Counted from the stretch's first letter, positions 1 through 9,594 are shown. The stretch is DNA of 64,000 bases from Gordonibacter urolithinfaciens (GCF_900199375.1 NZ_LT900217.1:2542001-2606000); one strand, 5' to 3'. Notes: generated by a model from the sequence alone, not told the origin. Numbers and translations: made by a program.

Positions 1-3000
1 CATCAGTGCAAAAGGAGTTTTCCACGTCCGGCACGACGGTGCTTGCGTGGGACGATACCTACTGCACGGCCTACCTCCCCTCGGAAAATAAGAACGACAA
101 AATTTCCGTGGATTACGATTGGGCGAGCTACAAAGACGGCAAACACGTCGCCCTGTACACGTGGCATCTCAGTACGGAGAAGTACGCCGAAACAGCGTAC
201 CAGAAGTTCTTCACCACGGAATCTGACACCGCGAGCTTCCCGGAGGACTTCCGGAAAGCCTATGACGAGAGCGCCCATCCGGAGACACTGTGCGATCCGA
301 TGGACGCGTGGTGGGTGTGGTTGGAGGCCGAGGTGTACAACCTTGACGAGAAGGGCAACCCGACGTATGGCATCACTGAAACCATCGCGCGTACATCGGC
401 CCTTCCCGTGGTGCACCGCACCTCCGAGACGCTGAGCCCGAGCACGAAGGATGTCGGGTCGCACAGCATGACGATATGCTGGGATGCGCCTGCGGAGGGC
501 CTGGTGCGCGAATACGAGGTTGAAGTGGACGACCGCATCTGGATCGTCCCGTCGGAGCAGGCAAAGGATGGCCATTTCGAGCTGAAGGTCGACGGCCTAC
601 CCAGCGATACCTGGTGTGATGCGGGTATCGGCACCACCGATTCGCGCATACCGACCTACACGGGCTCTTATACGTGGATCAAGAATGACACGACGCTGCC
701 CAGCCCCGAGGTGGGCACCTGGACGGCCACGGCCAACCCGAGCGACGCCAAGCAGGGCGACGAGATCACGCTTTCGGCCTCCTATGCGGCGAACAGCGGG
801 AAGTTCCCGAAGGCTGCCGAGCTGCAATGGTACTCTTGGCGCGAGGGCGACAAGGATTGGCGGCCTGAGGGCGACCCGGTTACGCTTGGCGATGCCAGTC
901 AGGATTACACGACGACCCTGAAGCACACGGTGGCCTCCGAAGATTACGGGCGGCAGTGGAAGCTGGGCGTGAAGGCGACCTCGCCCGACGAGTCGGTCAC
1001 GGACAGCTCGAACGTCGTGACGGTGGCCATCACGCCGCCCACGCCGACGGACGTCGCGTTCGGCACGTCGACGCCCACGAGCCTCCCGGTTTCGTGGACG
1101 CCGGTTGAGGCTGCGGAGGGGTACCAGATCAAGTGCGCGAAGCTGGATGCCGACGGCAATCCGGTGAGCGCGACCACGTATTCGGTGGCTGCGAGCAGCT
1201 TGACGCCGGACGCCGACGGCAAGCTGTGCTATGAGGTGCTGGGCCTTGAGCCGAGCACGCCCTACCAGGTGAGCGTTGCCGCGTTCACGCACGGCGTGAC
1301 CAGCGACTTCTCGACCGCGCTCGACGCGATGACGTTGGCAGAGCCCACCATCGAGACGCCCGCATTCTCGCAGGTGCCCAAGACGACCTGGGTGGAAGCT
1401 GGCGAGGCTGCGACGTTCACGGCGCAGGCCAGCGTGAGCGACGGCGGCACGATTGCGTACGCCTGGCAGCGCAAGGGCGCAGGCGAGCAGGACTTCGCCC
1501 CCCTTGCGGCGGGCGACAAGTACGTCATGAGCGAGAAAGACGGCGTGGCGACGCTCACGGTGAAGAACGTGGGCGCGGGCGACGTGGGTGCGGCGTTCCG
1601 CTGCGTGGCGACGAGCACCAAAGAGAACCAGACGGCGAACGCCGCCAGCGCGGCGGCCTACCTGACCGTGACTCCCGTTGCGCCCACGAACGCGGAAGCG
1701 CGGGCAACCAGCGCGACCGCGGGCGAGGTTACCTGGACGGCGAACGGCATCGTGCGTCGCTTCGTGGTGACGTGGCAGCAAACCGATGGGAACGGTTCCA
1801 AGGGGTCCGAATACTCCAGGATCGTTACCATCTCCGACGTCGCAGCGCAAGGCAGCTGTCAACTCGACGGGCTGCTGCCCGGGGCAAGCTACGGGGTGAC
1901 GGTGTACGCCGCGCCGCAAGCCGGCTTCCGGTCGGAGGCGGCTAACGCATCGCTCGATACGCCGCTTGCAAGCACGCTCGAAACGGCCACGGTGAACCCG
2001 GACAAGCAGCTGGTGGAACCCGGCGAAACGGTGACGTTCGAGGTTGCGACGAACGAGGTCGACTCGTCGGAGCAGCTGGAGTACCGGTGGCAGCGCAACG
2101 CGTTCGGCGAGTCTTGGTTCGACGTCGATGGCGAAGACGGTGCGAAGAAGACGCTTTCCGTCACGGCGCCCGAGGGCGGATCGGTCGACGGCTATCGCTG
2201 CGTCGTGACGTCCACCAGGACGACGCCTGGCGTAGGAACCGACACGAAGAGCGTGACCAGTTCCGTCGGCTTGCTGCTGACGAGCGTTCCCGTGGCGCCG
2301 CCCGTGCAGCTTGCGGCCGAGCTGGGCACTACCTCGGTGCACCTGACGTGGGCAAGCGACGACCCGCGCGACGTCACCTACCAGGTGCAGTACGCGGAGG
2401 GCCCCACGCCGAGCGACGACGCTTGGCAAACCGTCGACAACGTGGGTTCCAGCACGTCGTGCGACGTGGAAGGCTTGAAGGCGAACACGGTGTACTCGTG
2501 GCGCGTTCAGGCGGTGGTGCGCGACCAGCTGCAGTCCGAGTGGGCTTCGGCCGATACGTTCACCACGCTTGAAGAGCCCAGCGCGCTGGCCGCGGTGTCG
2601 GTGACGCCGCGCTGGGGAGTGGCCGTGGCGGGCAGCGACAAGGACATCGCGTACACGGCGACGACGAATATCGACAACGCCCTCAATGGCGAAACGCTGT
2701 CCTATCAGTGGCAGGAAAGCGCGACCGGTGACGAGTGGGGCGATGTGCCAGGCGCAACGGGCGCAACGTACGTAGCCGATACGGCGGATGCGGCACCGCG
2801 CTCGTGCCAGTACCGCTGTGCCGTGACGGCCAGCAAAAACGGCGAGGAGCTGAAAACCATAACCAGCGAGTCGGTCAGCTTCGAGACCACGGTAGAGCCC
2901 CCCACCTCGTTGCTGGCGCAGAACATCACGGCAGCCACCGCGGATCTGTCGTGGACGGGCTCCCTTGTTGAAGGGATGTCCTACCGCGTGTTCTGGCGCG

Positions 3001-6000
3001 CATCGGGAACCGATGAGTGGGCCAGCACATCCGACCTGGCGGAAGCTACGTACACGCTGAACAGCCTCATGCCCGCCACCACCTACGAGTGGTACGTGAA
3101 GGTGATGGACCACGGCGAGCCGTCGGTGCGCTCGGCCACGTCGCTGTTCGTGACGCAATCGTTGTCGCCGATCCCCCAGCTCACGCGCGTGGTGGTGGGC
3201 CCGGCTGACCAAACCTCCAGTGCGACCGGGCAGGCAAGATTCACGGCGTACACGAACGTGGACGACATGCCGGACGCGACAAGGGCTTACACGTGGGAGA
3301 AGCGGGATCTGGGATCGGATCCCGCCAACCCCGGTGCATGGACGACGCTCGCGGGCAAGACGACGCGCGAGATAGAGCTTGATCCGGGCGCGGCCGGCTA
3401 CGTGCGCTGCACGGTGACGTATACGCCGCCTGCCGGCGGGCTGGTGCCGCCGCTGGCCAATGCCACGGTTACCAGCACCAACGAAGGGCGCGTGCGCGTT
3501 ATGCCCGCAGCGCCCGCTGACCTGAAGGCCGCCGACTTCGGTCAAACGACCGCCAAAGTCAGCTGGACGGGCGACGCGAACGGGGCTGCATCCGACCTCG
3601 TGTATCGCGTGGTTGGTTCGAGCGAGTGGATCGTCCAATCAGGATTGAATTCGGCCTCCGCCAATTTGAACGACTTGAAGCCGGGCGCGACGTACGAGTG
3701 GAACGTGCGCTCCGTTGCCTACGGTACAAGCAGCGATCCGTTGTGCAGCGACTGGGTGGCGGGTCCTCTGTTCACCACGGATCCGGAAGAGATCGTGTTC
3801 TCGCGGGCCTGGGTCACGCCGAGCGCGACGAGCGTTCTGGCCGGCGCCGACCGTGCCGTCACGCTGACGGCGAATACCGACGCCGATGCCGACCACGAGC
3901 AGCTGACCTACCAGTGGCAGCGCTCCGACGGCTCCGAATGGAAGTCCGTGGAGGGTGCGAAGGCTGCCACGCTGCAGGTTTCCGCGAAGGACCTGTCGGT
4001 CGGCGGGCACGTCTACCGCTGCGAGGTCACGGCCACGCGCGGCAGCCTCGCAAAGACGTTCGACAGCAACGAGTCCGTCGTGACGGCGATGCCCGCTGCG
4101 CCGACCGATCTTACCGTCGATGATGATTTTCCGTATGTTGACCCTGATAAGCCTAGCGGCCAGGTGAAGGCCACGCTCAGCTGGACGTGGGGCAACGGCG
4201 CTTTGCCGGAGGGCGCTCGGTTCGAGGTGAGCTACCGAAAGCTCGCAGGAGCTGGTGCCATCAATGACGAGTGGCTGTCCGCGGGTCTTGCGATAGACAA
4301 CGCGACCAGGACGTGTCGGGCTGTGCTGGAAGCGAGGAATATCACGTACCAGTGGCGCGTACGGGTCGTGCAGAACGGCGTGACATCGCCGTGGTCGGAG
4401 ATCGACACGTTCATCACTGCGCAGGACGAGCCGTCCGGGGTGCTCAGCTCCGTTCAGGTTACGCCCTCTGACAGCTTGGTCAATGAGACGACTGCTGTCA
4501 CCCTCACGGCATCCACGAACGTGACTGATGACTCCGCTCTCACGTACACGTGGGAATGGTGCGAGCTTACAACGGAGGATCCGCGCAAAAGCGAAACCGT
4601 TTGGACGCCAATGGACGGCAAAGCATCGAAGGAGATAACGCTTTCCGGGGATGAAAGGAACCGCTACGTGCGCTGCACGGTGACGCAGACTGTTGACGGG
4701 ACGACCAAGACCGTGTCCAGCAACCCGGCACGCGTGCGCACCGAGCCCATGGCACCGAAGGACACTTCCGCGAAAGCGGCCCGTGTCGGCACTTACGACT
4801 CTACCTCGTGTGCCAGCCTGAGCTGGAAGTGTGATGACCCGCGTGCAAAAGACAATGCGCAGAAAACGGTCATCGGCTATGAGGTGAACTATCGCAAGGT
4901 CGGTGAAAGCGAGTGGTCTGAAAAGATTTGCAACGAAACGAACTGCCCTCTGACTTCCCAGGTTTTGGAGTTGGATGCAACGTACGAGTGGCGCGTGCGT
5001 ACGATATTGAGCAATAATATGAAAGGGGAGGGAGGTTATAATCCTACGGTGGATAAGGGCGGCCCGCATTCCGAGTGGGTGGACGGCCCCGTGTTCACCA
5101 TGCCGAAGGTCGAGGTCACCCCGACGAGGGCGGCGGCGGTTATCGGCAACGGCCGCACCCTGACGTTCACGGCCATGCCCAATGCCCCCATAACGAGCAG
5201 CACGCGCGAGAAGACGTACCAGTGGGAGCGTTATGAGGGCAAGGACTGGGTGTCTGTGCCGGGCGCAACGAGCGAGACGCTCAGCATCGAGGCGAACAAG
5301 GCGGCCACGGCTGGAGCGAGCAGGTATCGCTGCATGGTGACGTTGGGCGACGGTGAGTACAGTCGTGTCGATACGACAAGCAACGAGGTCACCTGCACGC
5401 TTGCGCCCGCCGCTCCGGCCAACTTGACGGCGTCGGATATCACGTCCGGCGAAGCCACGCTTTCCTGGACGTGGGAGAAGGGAGGCTTGCAGAAGGCCGA
5501 CGAGTTCAAGGTTCTCTATCGCGAAAGCGGTGCGAAGGAGTGGAAGACCGCCACGGCTGCAGGCGGTGCCTGCGAGCTTGTGCTCAAGGACTTGAAGCCC
5601 GAGACGATCTACGAGTGGCGCGTGCGGGCCGTGCAGAACGACGTGGAGTCGCTGCCGTCGTCCTCGAGTCTGTTCGTCACGGCGTCGGAGCATCCTGCCT
5701 TGAAGCTGGAGTCGGTGCTGGTGGATCCGAGCGACCAGACGGTGAAGCCGGAGGCGCAGGCCACGGTGACGGCGACCACGAACCTGGACGGGATGGTGGA
5801 TCCGGGCGAGCTTACGTATGCATGGGAGAAGCGTGCGCTCGATTCCAAACCCAACGATCCTAATGCGTGGGTGGAGATCACGGGCCAAACGGGCAGCAGC
5901 GTGACGTCTTCCGTTATAACGAGCGGCTACGTGCGTTGCACGGTGACGTATACAGTCAACGGCTCTGCCGTGGGCGACCCGGTTGTCAGCAACGAGGTGT

Positions 6001-8228
6001 CCGTGCGCGTGCAGCCTGGTGCCGATGCTGTTCCGACCGGCCTGGAAGTGAAGGATATCGGCGACACGGCGGCGACGCTCGCATGGGACGGCACGCTGCC
6101 AACCGGCGGCTCCTTCACGCTGCTGTACCGGCCGGCTGGCGAGGACGGATGGACCACGGTGTCGAAGCTCACCGCATCGCCCTATACCGTAGAAGGCCTT
6201 GCTCCCGGCACGACATACGAGTGGCGCATGTGCTCGGTGTCGGCCGACGGGGTGGCCTCCGAATGGGTTGACGGTCCTGCGTTCGCCACGACGTCGCCGG
6301 ACGGCGTGCTCGGCAGCGTAGTCGTGGCTCCCGAGCGTGCGGAAGCGGTGGCGGGCGATAGCGCGCTGGTCGAGGACTTCTTCGCCACGGTTACCGGTGC
6401 CGCCGAGGGCCAGTCGCTGGCGTACCAGTGGCAGGTCCTGCTGTCCGGCGGGTGGACAAACCTGCCCGGCGAGACGGGCGAGCGCACCCATCTGTCGGTT
6501 GCCACCTTGGAAGCGGGCGAGCACTCCGTGCGCTGCCTCGTGACGGCGACTGCGCCGGGCGGCAAGACGAAGACGGTCGAGAGCAACGCGGTGACGCTGG
6601 TGCTGTCGCCGGCAACGCCGAGCGGCCTTGACGTGCGAGAGGTGACGAGGGATGCGGCGACGCTTGCGTGGACGTGGACGGGGCCGGGTGCGGTCGAGTC
6701 GTTCAACGTCCAGTACCGCGAGGAAGGCGCTTCGGAGTGGCAGCTTGCCGATGCCGCCGCTATCGACGCCGTGAACATGACCTGCCCGCTGAGCGGTCTT
6801 GCGCCCGGCACGTCCTACGAGTGGCAGGTGCAAGCCGTGCAAGGCGGCCAGGCGAGCGAATGGGCCGGCAGCGGGTTCGTCACGCTGTCGGGCGGGTCGC
6901 TCAAGGTCGCGCGCATATGGCCGCCCGACGTGGTGCTTGGGAAGGGCGAGCAAGCGAAGTTCACGGTATTCACGAACCTCGGGGATGCCGAGGGCGTTTC
7001 GTACGAGTGGCAGCGCCGCGCGCTCGATTCCGATGATGCCGACGGTTCGTGGGAGACTATCCCGAACGCGACGGATAAGGTCTTGACGCTCGCCGCCAAC
7101 ACCACCGGCTACGTACGCTGCGTAGCCACGCAGACGGCTCCAAGCGCCGGGGCGGCCGAGGGTGCCGAGGTATCTGAAGTTGCCGAGGTTGCCGAGGCGG
7201 CTGAAACGCCTGAGACGCCCGAGGGAGCCGACGTGGCCGACGTGGCCGAGGCTGGCGCGTCGAACGAAACGCTTGGGGTGAACGACGGTCCCGAGGCAAG
7301 CGAGACGCCTGCAGTGAACGAGGCAGGCGAGGCGTCCGCGACATCTGAGGTGTCTGAGGTTGCCGAGACGTTCGCGGCGCCGGCGCCGGTCGCGATCAGC
7401 AACCAGGCGCGCGTGCGCGTGACGCCCAGCGTGCCGAGCGGGCTTGCGGTGGGCGCGGTCGGTTACACGAACGCCGCGCTTTCGTGGGCGGCCGCCGATG
7501 TGGACGGCGTCACGTTCACGCTGGCGTACCATGTTGCCGGCAGCCAGGATTGGACGGAGGTCGCGGGTTTGACCGAGCCTTCGTACGACCTGGGCGGCCT
7601 TGAGCCGGGGACGCTCTACGAGTGGCGCGTGCAGGCGGTCGTGGGAGAGGGCGACGACGCTTTGAAGACGGCGTGGGCGTACGGCGATTCCTTCACCACA
7701 CAAACGATGAAAACCTACCAGGTGACGGCCGGCGCCAATAGCACGTGGAAGCCGGGGCAGGCAGGTCTGGCGTTCACTATCAACGGCGACCTCGACAAGT
7801 TCGTGTCGCTGGCGGTCGATGGCGCGCAGCTCGTCCGCGGCAAGGACTACACGGCGGCTTCGGGCAGCACGATCCTCACGCTTTCGAGCGACTACCTGGC
7901 CACGCTTTCGGCGGGCACGCATACGCTGGTCGCGACGTACACCGACGGGACGGCAGAGACGACGTTCACCGTGGCCGCGGCCGACCCCGGCCCTGGCCCC
8001 GACGACCCGAAGCCCGACAAGCCGACGCCGACCCCGCCAAATGACGGCAACAACGGCAACAACGGCGGTAACGGTGGAACCGGCGCCACCGACGGCGCCG
8101 CGGGCGCCAAGCCGCTGGCTCCTACCGGCGACCCGCTGGGCAACGCCGTGGGCACCGCAGGCGTCCTCGGAGCCGTTTGCACGGCGTTTGCGGCGATTGC
8201 AGCGGTTCGCCTGCGCCGCCGCCGCTAA
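1..8228 (+). CDS. Giant Ig-like/fibronectin type III repeat surface protein with sortase-type C-terminus (5' partial)
   Basis: The frame is open to the left window edge, so the true start and any signal peptide probably lie upstream; the first in-window start codon is GTG at 6. At least 2740 residues are present. About eleven FN3-like units, each ending in a motif such as YEWRV(R/Q)AV...F(T/V)T, alternate with Ig-like units ending in YRC.VT. The repeat period is roughly 200 residues. Around residues 2379-2463 an Ala/Glu/Val-rich low-complexity stretch interrupts one Ig-like unit. Residues 2568-2660 resemble the X2-like beta-domain of Gram-positive surface proteins. A Pro/Gly/Asn linker follows, then LAPTGD at about 2704, a hydrophobic helix and a terminal RRRR. 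That is the layout of a sortase sorting signal, although position 2 is Ala rather than Pro. The likely role is a wall-anchored adhesin or stalk protein; the ligand is unknown. A terminator follows at 8299. Confidence 0.85.
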   Translation, partial: SVQKEFSTSGTTVLAWDDTYCTAYLPSENKNDKISVDYDWASYKDGKHVALYTWHLSTEKYAETAYQKFFTTESDTASFPEDFRKAYDESAHPETLCDPMDAWWVWLEAEVYNLDEKGNPTYGITETIARTSALPVVHRTSETLSPSTKDVGSHSMTICWDAPAEGLVREYEVEVDDRIWIVPSEQAKDGHFELKVDGLPSDTWCDAGIGTTDSRIPTYTGSYTWIKNDTTLPSPEVGTWTATANPSDAKQGDEITLSASYAANSGKFPKAAELQWYSWREGDKDWRPEGDPVTLGDASQDYTTTLKHTVASEDYGRQWKLGVKATSPDESVTDSSNVVTVAITPPTPTDVAFGTSTPTSLPVSWTPVEAAEGYQIKCAKLDADGNPVSATTYSVAASSLTPDADGKLCYEVLGLEPSTPYQVSVAAFTHGVTSDFSTALDAMTLAEPTIETPAFSQVPKTTWVEAGEAATFTAQASVSDGGTIAYAWQRKGAGEQDFAPLAAGDKYVMSEKDGVATLTVKNVGAGDVGAAFRCVATSTKENQTANAASAAAYLTVTPVAPTNAEARATSATAGEVTWTANGIVRRFVVTWQQTDGNGSKGSEYSRIVTISDVAAQGSCQLDGLLPGASYGVTVYAAPQAGFRSEAANASLDTPLASTLETATVNPDKQLVEPGETVTFEVATNEVDSSEQLEYRWQRNAFGESWFDVDGEDGAKKTLSVTAPEGGSVDGYRCVVTSTRTTPGVGTDTKSVTSSVGLLLTSVPVAPPVQLAAELGTTSVHLTWASDDPRDVTYQVQYAEGPTPSDDAWQTVDNVGSSTSCDVEGLKANTVYSWRVQAVVRDQLQSEWASADTFTTLEEPSALAAVSVTPRWGVAVAGSDKDIAYTATTNIDNALNGETLSYQWQESATGDEWGDVPGATGATYVADTADAAPRSCQYRCAVTASKNGEELKTITSESVSFETTVEPPTSLLAQNITAATADLSWTGSLVEGMSYRVFWRASGTDEWASTSDLAEATYTLNSLMPATTYEWYVKVMDHGEPSVRSATSLFVTQSLSPIPQLTRVVVGPADQTSSATGQARFTAYTNVDDMPDATRAYTWEKRDLGSDPANPGAWTTLAGKTTREIELDPGAAGYVRCTVTYTPPAGGLVPPLANATVTSTNEGRVRVMPAAPADLKAADFGQTTAKVSWTGDANGAASDLVYRVVGSSEWIVQSGLNSASANLNDLKPGATYEWNVRSVAYGTSSDPLCSDWVAGPLFTTDPEEIVFSRAWVTPSATSVLAGADRAVTLTANTDADADHEQLTYQWQRSDGSEWKSVEGAKAATLQVSAKDLSVGGHVYRCEVTATRGSLAKTFDSNESVVTAMPAAPTDLTVDDDFPYVDPDKPSGQVKATLSWTWGNGALPEGARFEVSYRKLAGAGAINDEWLSAGLAIDNATRTCRAVLEARNITYQWRVRVVQNGVTSPWSEIDTFITAQDEPSGVLSSVQVTPSDSLVNETTAVTLTASTNVTDDSALTYTWEWCELTTEDPRKSETVWTPMDGKASKEITLSGDERNRYVRCTVTQTVDGTTKTVSSNPARVRTEPMAPKDTSAKAARVGTYDSTSCASLSWKCDDPRAKDNAQKTVIGYEVNYRKVGESEWSEKICNETNCPLTSQVLELDATYEWRVRTILSNNMKGEGGYNPTVDKGGPHSEWVDGPVFTMPKVEVTPTRAAAVIGNGRTLTFTAMPNAPITSSTREKTYQWERYEGKDWVSVPGATSETLSIEANKAATAGASRYRCMVTLGDGEYSRVDTTSNEVTCTLAPAAPANLTASDITSGEATLSWTWEKGGLQKADEFKVLYRESGAKEWKTATAAGGACELVLKDLKPETIYEWRVRAVQNDVESLPSSSSLFVTASEHPALKLESVLVDPSDQTVKPEAQATVTATTNLDGMVDPGELTYAWEKRALDSKPNDPNAWVEITGQTGSSVTSSVITSGYVRCTVTYTVNGSAVGDPVVSNEVSVRVQPGADAVPTGLEVKDIGDTAATLAWDGTLPTGGSFTLLYRPAGEDGWTTVSKLTASPYTVEGLAPGTTYEWRMCSVSADGVASEWVDGPAFATTSPDGVLGSVVVAPERAEAVAGDSALVEDFFATVTGAAEGQSLAYQWQVLLSGGWTNLPGETGERTHLSVATLEAGEHSVRCLVTATAPGGKTKTVESNAVTLVLSPATPSGLDVREVTRDAATLAWTWTGPGAVESFNVQYREEGASEWQLADAAAIDAVNMTCPLSGLAPGTSYEWQVQAVQGGQASEWAGSGFVTLSGGSLKVARIWPPDVVLGKGEQAKFTVFTNLGDAEGVSYEWQRRALDSDDADGSWETIPNATDKVLTLAANTTGYVRCVATQTAPSAGAAEGAEVSEVAEVAEAAETPETPEGADVADVAEAGASNETLGVNDGPEASETPAVNEAGEASATSEVSEVAETFAAPAPVAISNQARVRVTPSVPSGLAVGAVGYTNAALSWAAADVDGVTFTLAYHVAGSQDWTEVAGLTEPSYDLGGLEPGTLYEWRVQAVVGEGDDALKTAWAYGDSFTTQTMKTYQVTAGANSTWKPGQAGLAFTINGDLDKFVSLAVDGAQLVRGKDYTAASGSTILTLSSDYLATLSAGTHTLVATYTDGTAETTFTVAAADPGPGPDDPKPDKPTPTPPNDGNNGNNGGNGGTGATDGAAGAKPLAPTGDPLGNAVGTAGVLGAVCTAFAAIAAVRLRRRR

Positions 8229-8298
8229 CCAGCACCACCCAAGGCCCGGTCGGCGCTCCGCGCCCCCGGGCCTCCCCGTGCCCAAAAAAGGTACAGTG

Positions 8299-8337
8299 AG
8301 CGCCCCCGCTTGTCCCGAACGACCAGGGGCGCTTTTT
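8299..8337 (+). terminator. Rho-independent terminator after the surface protein gene
   Basis: AGCGCCCC (8299-8306) pairs with GGGGCGCT (8326-8333) and is followed directly by TTTTT. The hairpin lies 70 bp after the stop codon, which suits termination of the giant surface protein transcript. Confidence 0.8.
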
Positions 8338-8481
8338 CCCACAGCACAGCAAGGCCGACCGCCCTCGCGCCCCCTGCCCGTGTCCTACGTACAACCGGGG
8401 CATCCGGTGCGTGCGAGAACCTGCGTAGGGCAGGCACCCTGTGCTTGCCGCAACCTGTGACCCGGCCCCGGTTGCACGGTG

Positions 8482-8503
8482 CCCCCCCCCCCCCCAAAAA
8501 AAA
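8482..8503. repeat. Poly-C(14)/poly-A(8) homopolymer tract
   Basis: Fourteen consecutive C residues (8482-8495) are followed by eight A residues (8496-8503), in a non-coding convergent gap. Tracts this long slip easily in replication and in sequencing, so the exact length is uncertain. No gene is read through it. Confidence 0.9.
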
Positions 8504-8542
8504 CGTCCCGCAATCGGCGCTCGTCGTGGGATCGTCCCGTAG

Positions 8543-8563
8543 GGCAAGGGCTCCGCCCTTGCC
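8543..8563. repeat. Perfect 9-bp-stem hairpin
   Basis: GGCAAGGGC pairs with GCCCTTGCC around a 3-nt loop. Neither side has a T-run, so it is more likely a REP-type or RNA-stabilising hairpin than a terminator. Confidence 0.55.
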
Positions 8564-8635
8564 GCCGACCCCCGGCCCGACCCGCGACGGCGCGGGCGTA
8601 GGGGTCTGCCCCCCTCTTCCGTCCGACAGCGAAAT

Positions 8636-8669
8636 GGGCCGAAGCCCTTCACGAGGCTTCGGCCCTTCT
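8636..8669. terminator. Possible bidirectional terminator
   Basis: GGGCCGAAGCC (8636-8646) pairs with GGCTTCGGCCC (8655-8665), followed by TTCT on the plus strand. It lies between the ends of two convergent units, just past the toxin stop codon at 8726 on the minus strand. The T-run is weak. Confidence 0.5.
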
Positions 8670-8725
8670 ACAGGAAGGCTTTTGATACAACCCCTTCGCT
8701 TAAGCGCAGACAGAGAATTTGCCGA

Positions 8726-9031
8726 TTACTCCTCAAGCCAGTGCGCGGCACGTGCCGACCGTGCGAAGTGAGGGTCGTGCAGCGTGATGATCTCGCCGTC
8801 GAAGGCGAAGATCACCGTGTAGGGGATGGAGCGGTACTCGAAGGTGAAGCGCCGCCGCGCCTTGCCCGTGCGTGGATATGCCTCGGGGAACAGCCGTACC
8901 GTGGCGAGGGCGGCCTGCAGCGCGTTGTCGAACTCTTCAAGTGCAGAATAGTCATCGTAGTGGAAAAAGAGATTTCTCGCGATGTCCACATGTGTTTCGT
9001 TGAACTCGGGTGCGTACTCTACTGGGAACAT
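8726..9031 (-). CDS. RelE/ParE-family toxin (toxin-antitoxin pair 1)
   Basis: A 101-residue basic protein. It has the pattern of the RelE/ParE fold: an N-terminal helical part, then RRRFTFEYRSIPYTVIFAF and EIITLHDPHFARS, i.e. the paired strands with basic residues seen in ribosome-dependent mRNA interferases and gyrase-poisoning ParE toxins. I place the start at the ATG at 9031, inside the end of the upstream antitoxin gene (13-bp overlap), which implies translational coupling. A longer frame upstream only reads through the antitoxin. The family call rests on size, pattern and operon context; which target it attacks cannot be told. Confidence 0.75.
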   Translation of the reverse strand: MFPVEYAPEFNETHVDIARNLFFHYDDYSALEEFDNALQAALATVRLFPEAYPRTGKARRRFTFEYRSIPYTVIFAFDGEIITLHDPHFARSARAAHWLEE

Positions 9032-9249
9032 GGCCGCCCCCAATCTTCGCGGGGGTATTCGCGCTTGAGGCGATCCCATTCCGCTTGGGCATTCGCTTGG
9101 ACTTCCTCCCAAGTATACGTAATCCCCGTGCGCGCGATCTCTGCCTCGGATGCGTCCACGACCGCGTCGCAGTACGCGTCGTAGGCGCGCTGCTCGTCGA
9201 TGGACAGGCCGAGGGAGGTCAGAAACGGGTCCGGCTGGAACTCTGCCAT
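9019..9249 (-). CDS. Antitoxin of toxin-antitoxin pair 1
   Basis: A 76-residue acidic protein, starting MAEFQPDPFLTSLG, encoded upstream of and overlapping the RelE/ParE-like toxin. The size, negative charge and position are those of a type II antitoxin; I do not recognise the DNA-binding fold. The start at 9249 has an excellent site, GGAGG seven bases upstream. An in-frame ATG at 9306 also has an AGGAGG only four bases upstream and would add 19 residues, so two translation starts are possible. By family analogy the protein would neutralise the toxin and autorepress the operon. Confidence 0.7.
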   Translation of the reverse strand: MAEFQPDPFLTSLGLSIDEQRAYDAYCDAVVDASEAEIARTGITYTWEEVQANAQAEWDRLKREYPREDWGRPCSQ

Positions 9250-9466
9250 GCTCTCACCTCCTTCGCTGGCAACGATGCGGGTGTGCTCGAATGCGATGTA
9301 GCCCATGCATCCTCCTACCATGCGGGCGCAACCCAACGCGGGCTACTCCCAATGTTCCCTGGTTTCGAGGATCCTGCAAGCGTTGCGTCAGGCAGAAGGG
9401 GAACGCCTTCGCCTCTTCGGACTGCGCATCAGCGCAGCGCGTGCATTGGCTCGTTTCGATGAGGCT

Positions 9467-9496
9467 ATCGTAGCATAGGGAACATATGTTTGTAAA
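9467..9496 (-). promoter_or_regulatory. Candidate promoter and operator for toxin-antitoxin pair 1
   Basis: On the minus strand TTTACA (9496-9491) lies 18 bp from TACGAT (9472-9467). The spacer contains the perfect 10-bp palindrome AACATATGTT (9481-9490), a plausible repressor site. The leader to the antitoxin would be about 210 nt, which is long, so the assignment is tentative. Confidence 0.35.
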
Positions 9497-9561
9497 GAGG
9501 GAATGGCGAATGTATGTCGCTTAAAGAGGGGCGGGGCGAAAGGAGGTCATCCCGCATGCAG

Positions 9562-9594
9562 AGGAGGCTGCCCCCGGTACGCAGGCAGCCCCCT
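9562..9594. terminator. Terminator-like hairpin after the hydrolase gene
   Basis: GGCTGCC (9566-9572) pairs with GGCAGCC (9584-9590), with partly paired AGGA/CCCT extensions. It begins 35 bp beyond the minus-strand stop codon at 9629. On the plus side it is followed by CTCTTTG; there is no clear U-run on the minus side. Confidence 0.4.

Larger units (their letters stand above)
8229..8725. other. Gene-free stretch with hairpins and homopolymers
   Basis: No convincing coding frame with a ribosome binding site is present on either strand. The stretch holds a strong terminator at 8299, a homopolymer tract at 8482-8503, a 9-bp-stem hairpin at 8543 and a second terminator-like hairpin at 8636. It separates the plus-strand surface protein gene from the minus-strand toxin-antitoxin pair, so the two transcription units converge here. 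Confidence 0.6.

Noticed and set aside
1-8228. Tandem repeats of the surface protein as a CRISPR or satellite array
   Set aside because: The period is about 600 bp and the units are coding domains with diverged sequence; there are no short identical repeats with spacers.
597-8342. Very long open frames on the minus strand opposite the giant surface protein gene (1013 and 1567 codons)
   Set aside because: They are products of high GC and repeated codon patterns; their translations are Arg/His-rich without domains, signal peptides or ribosome sites, while the plus frame shows clear FN3/Ig repeats.
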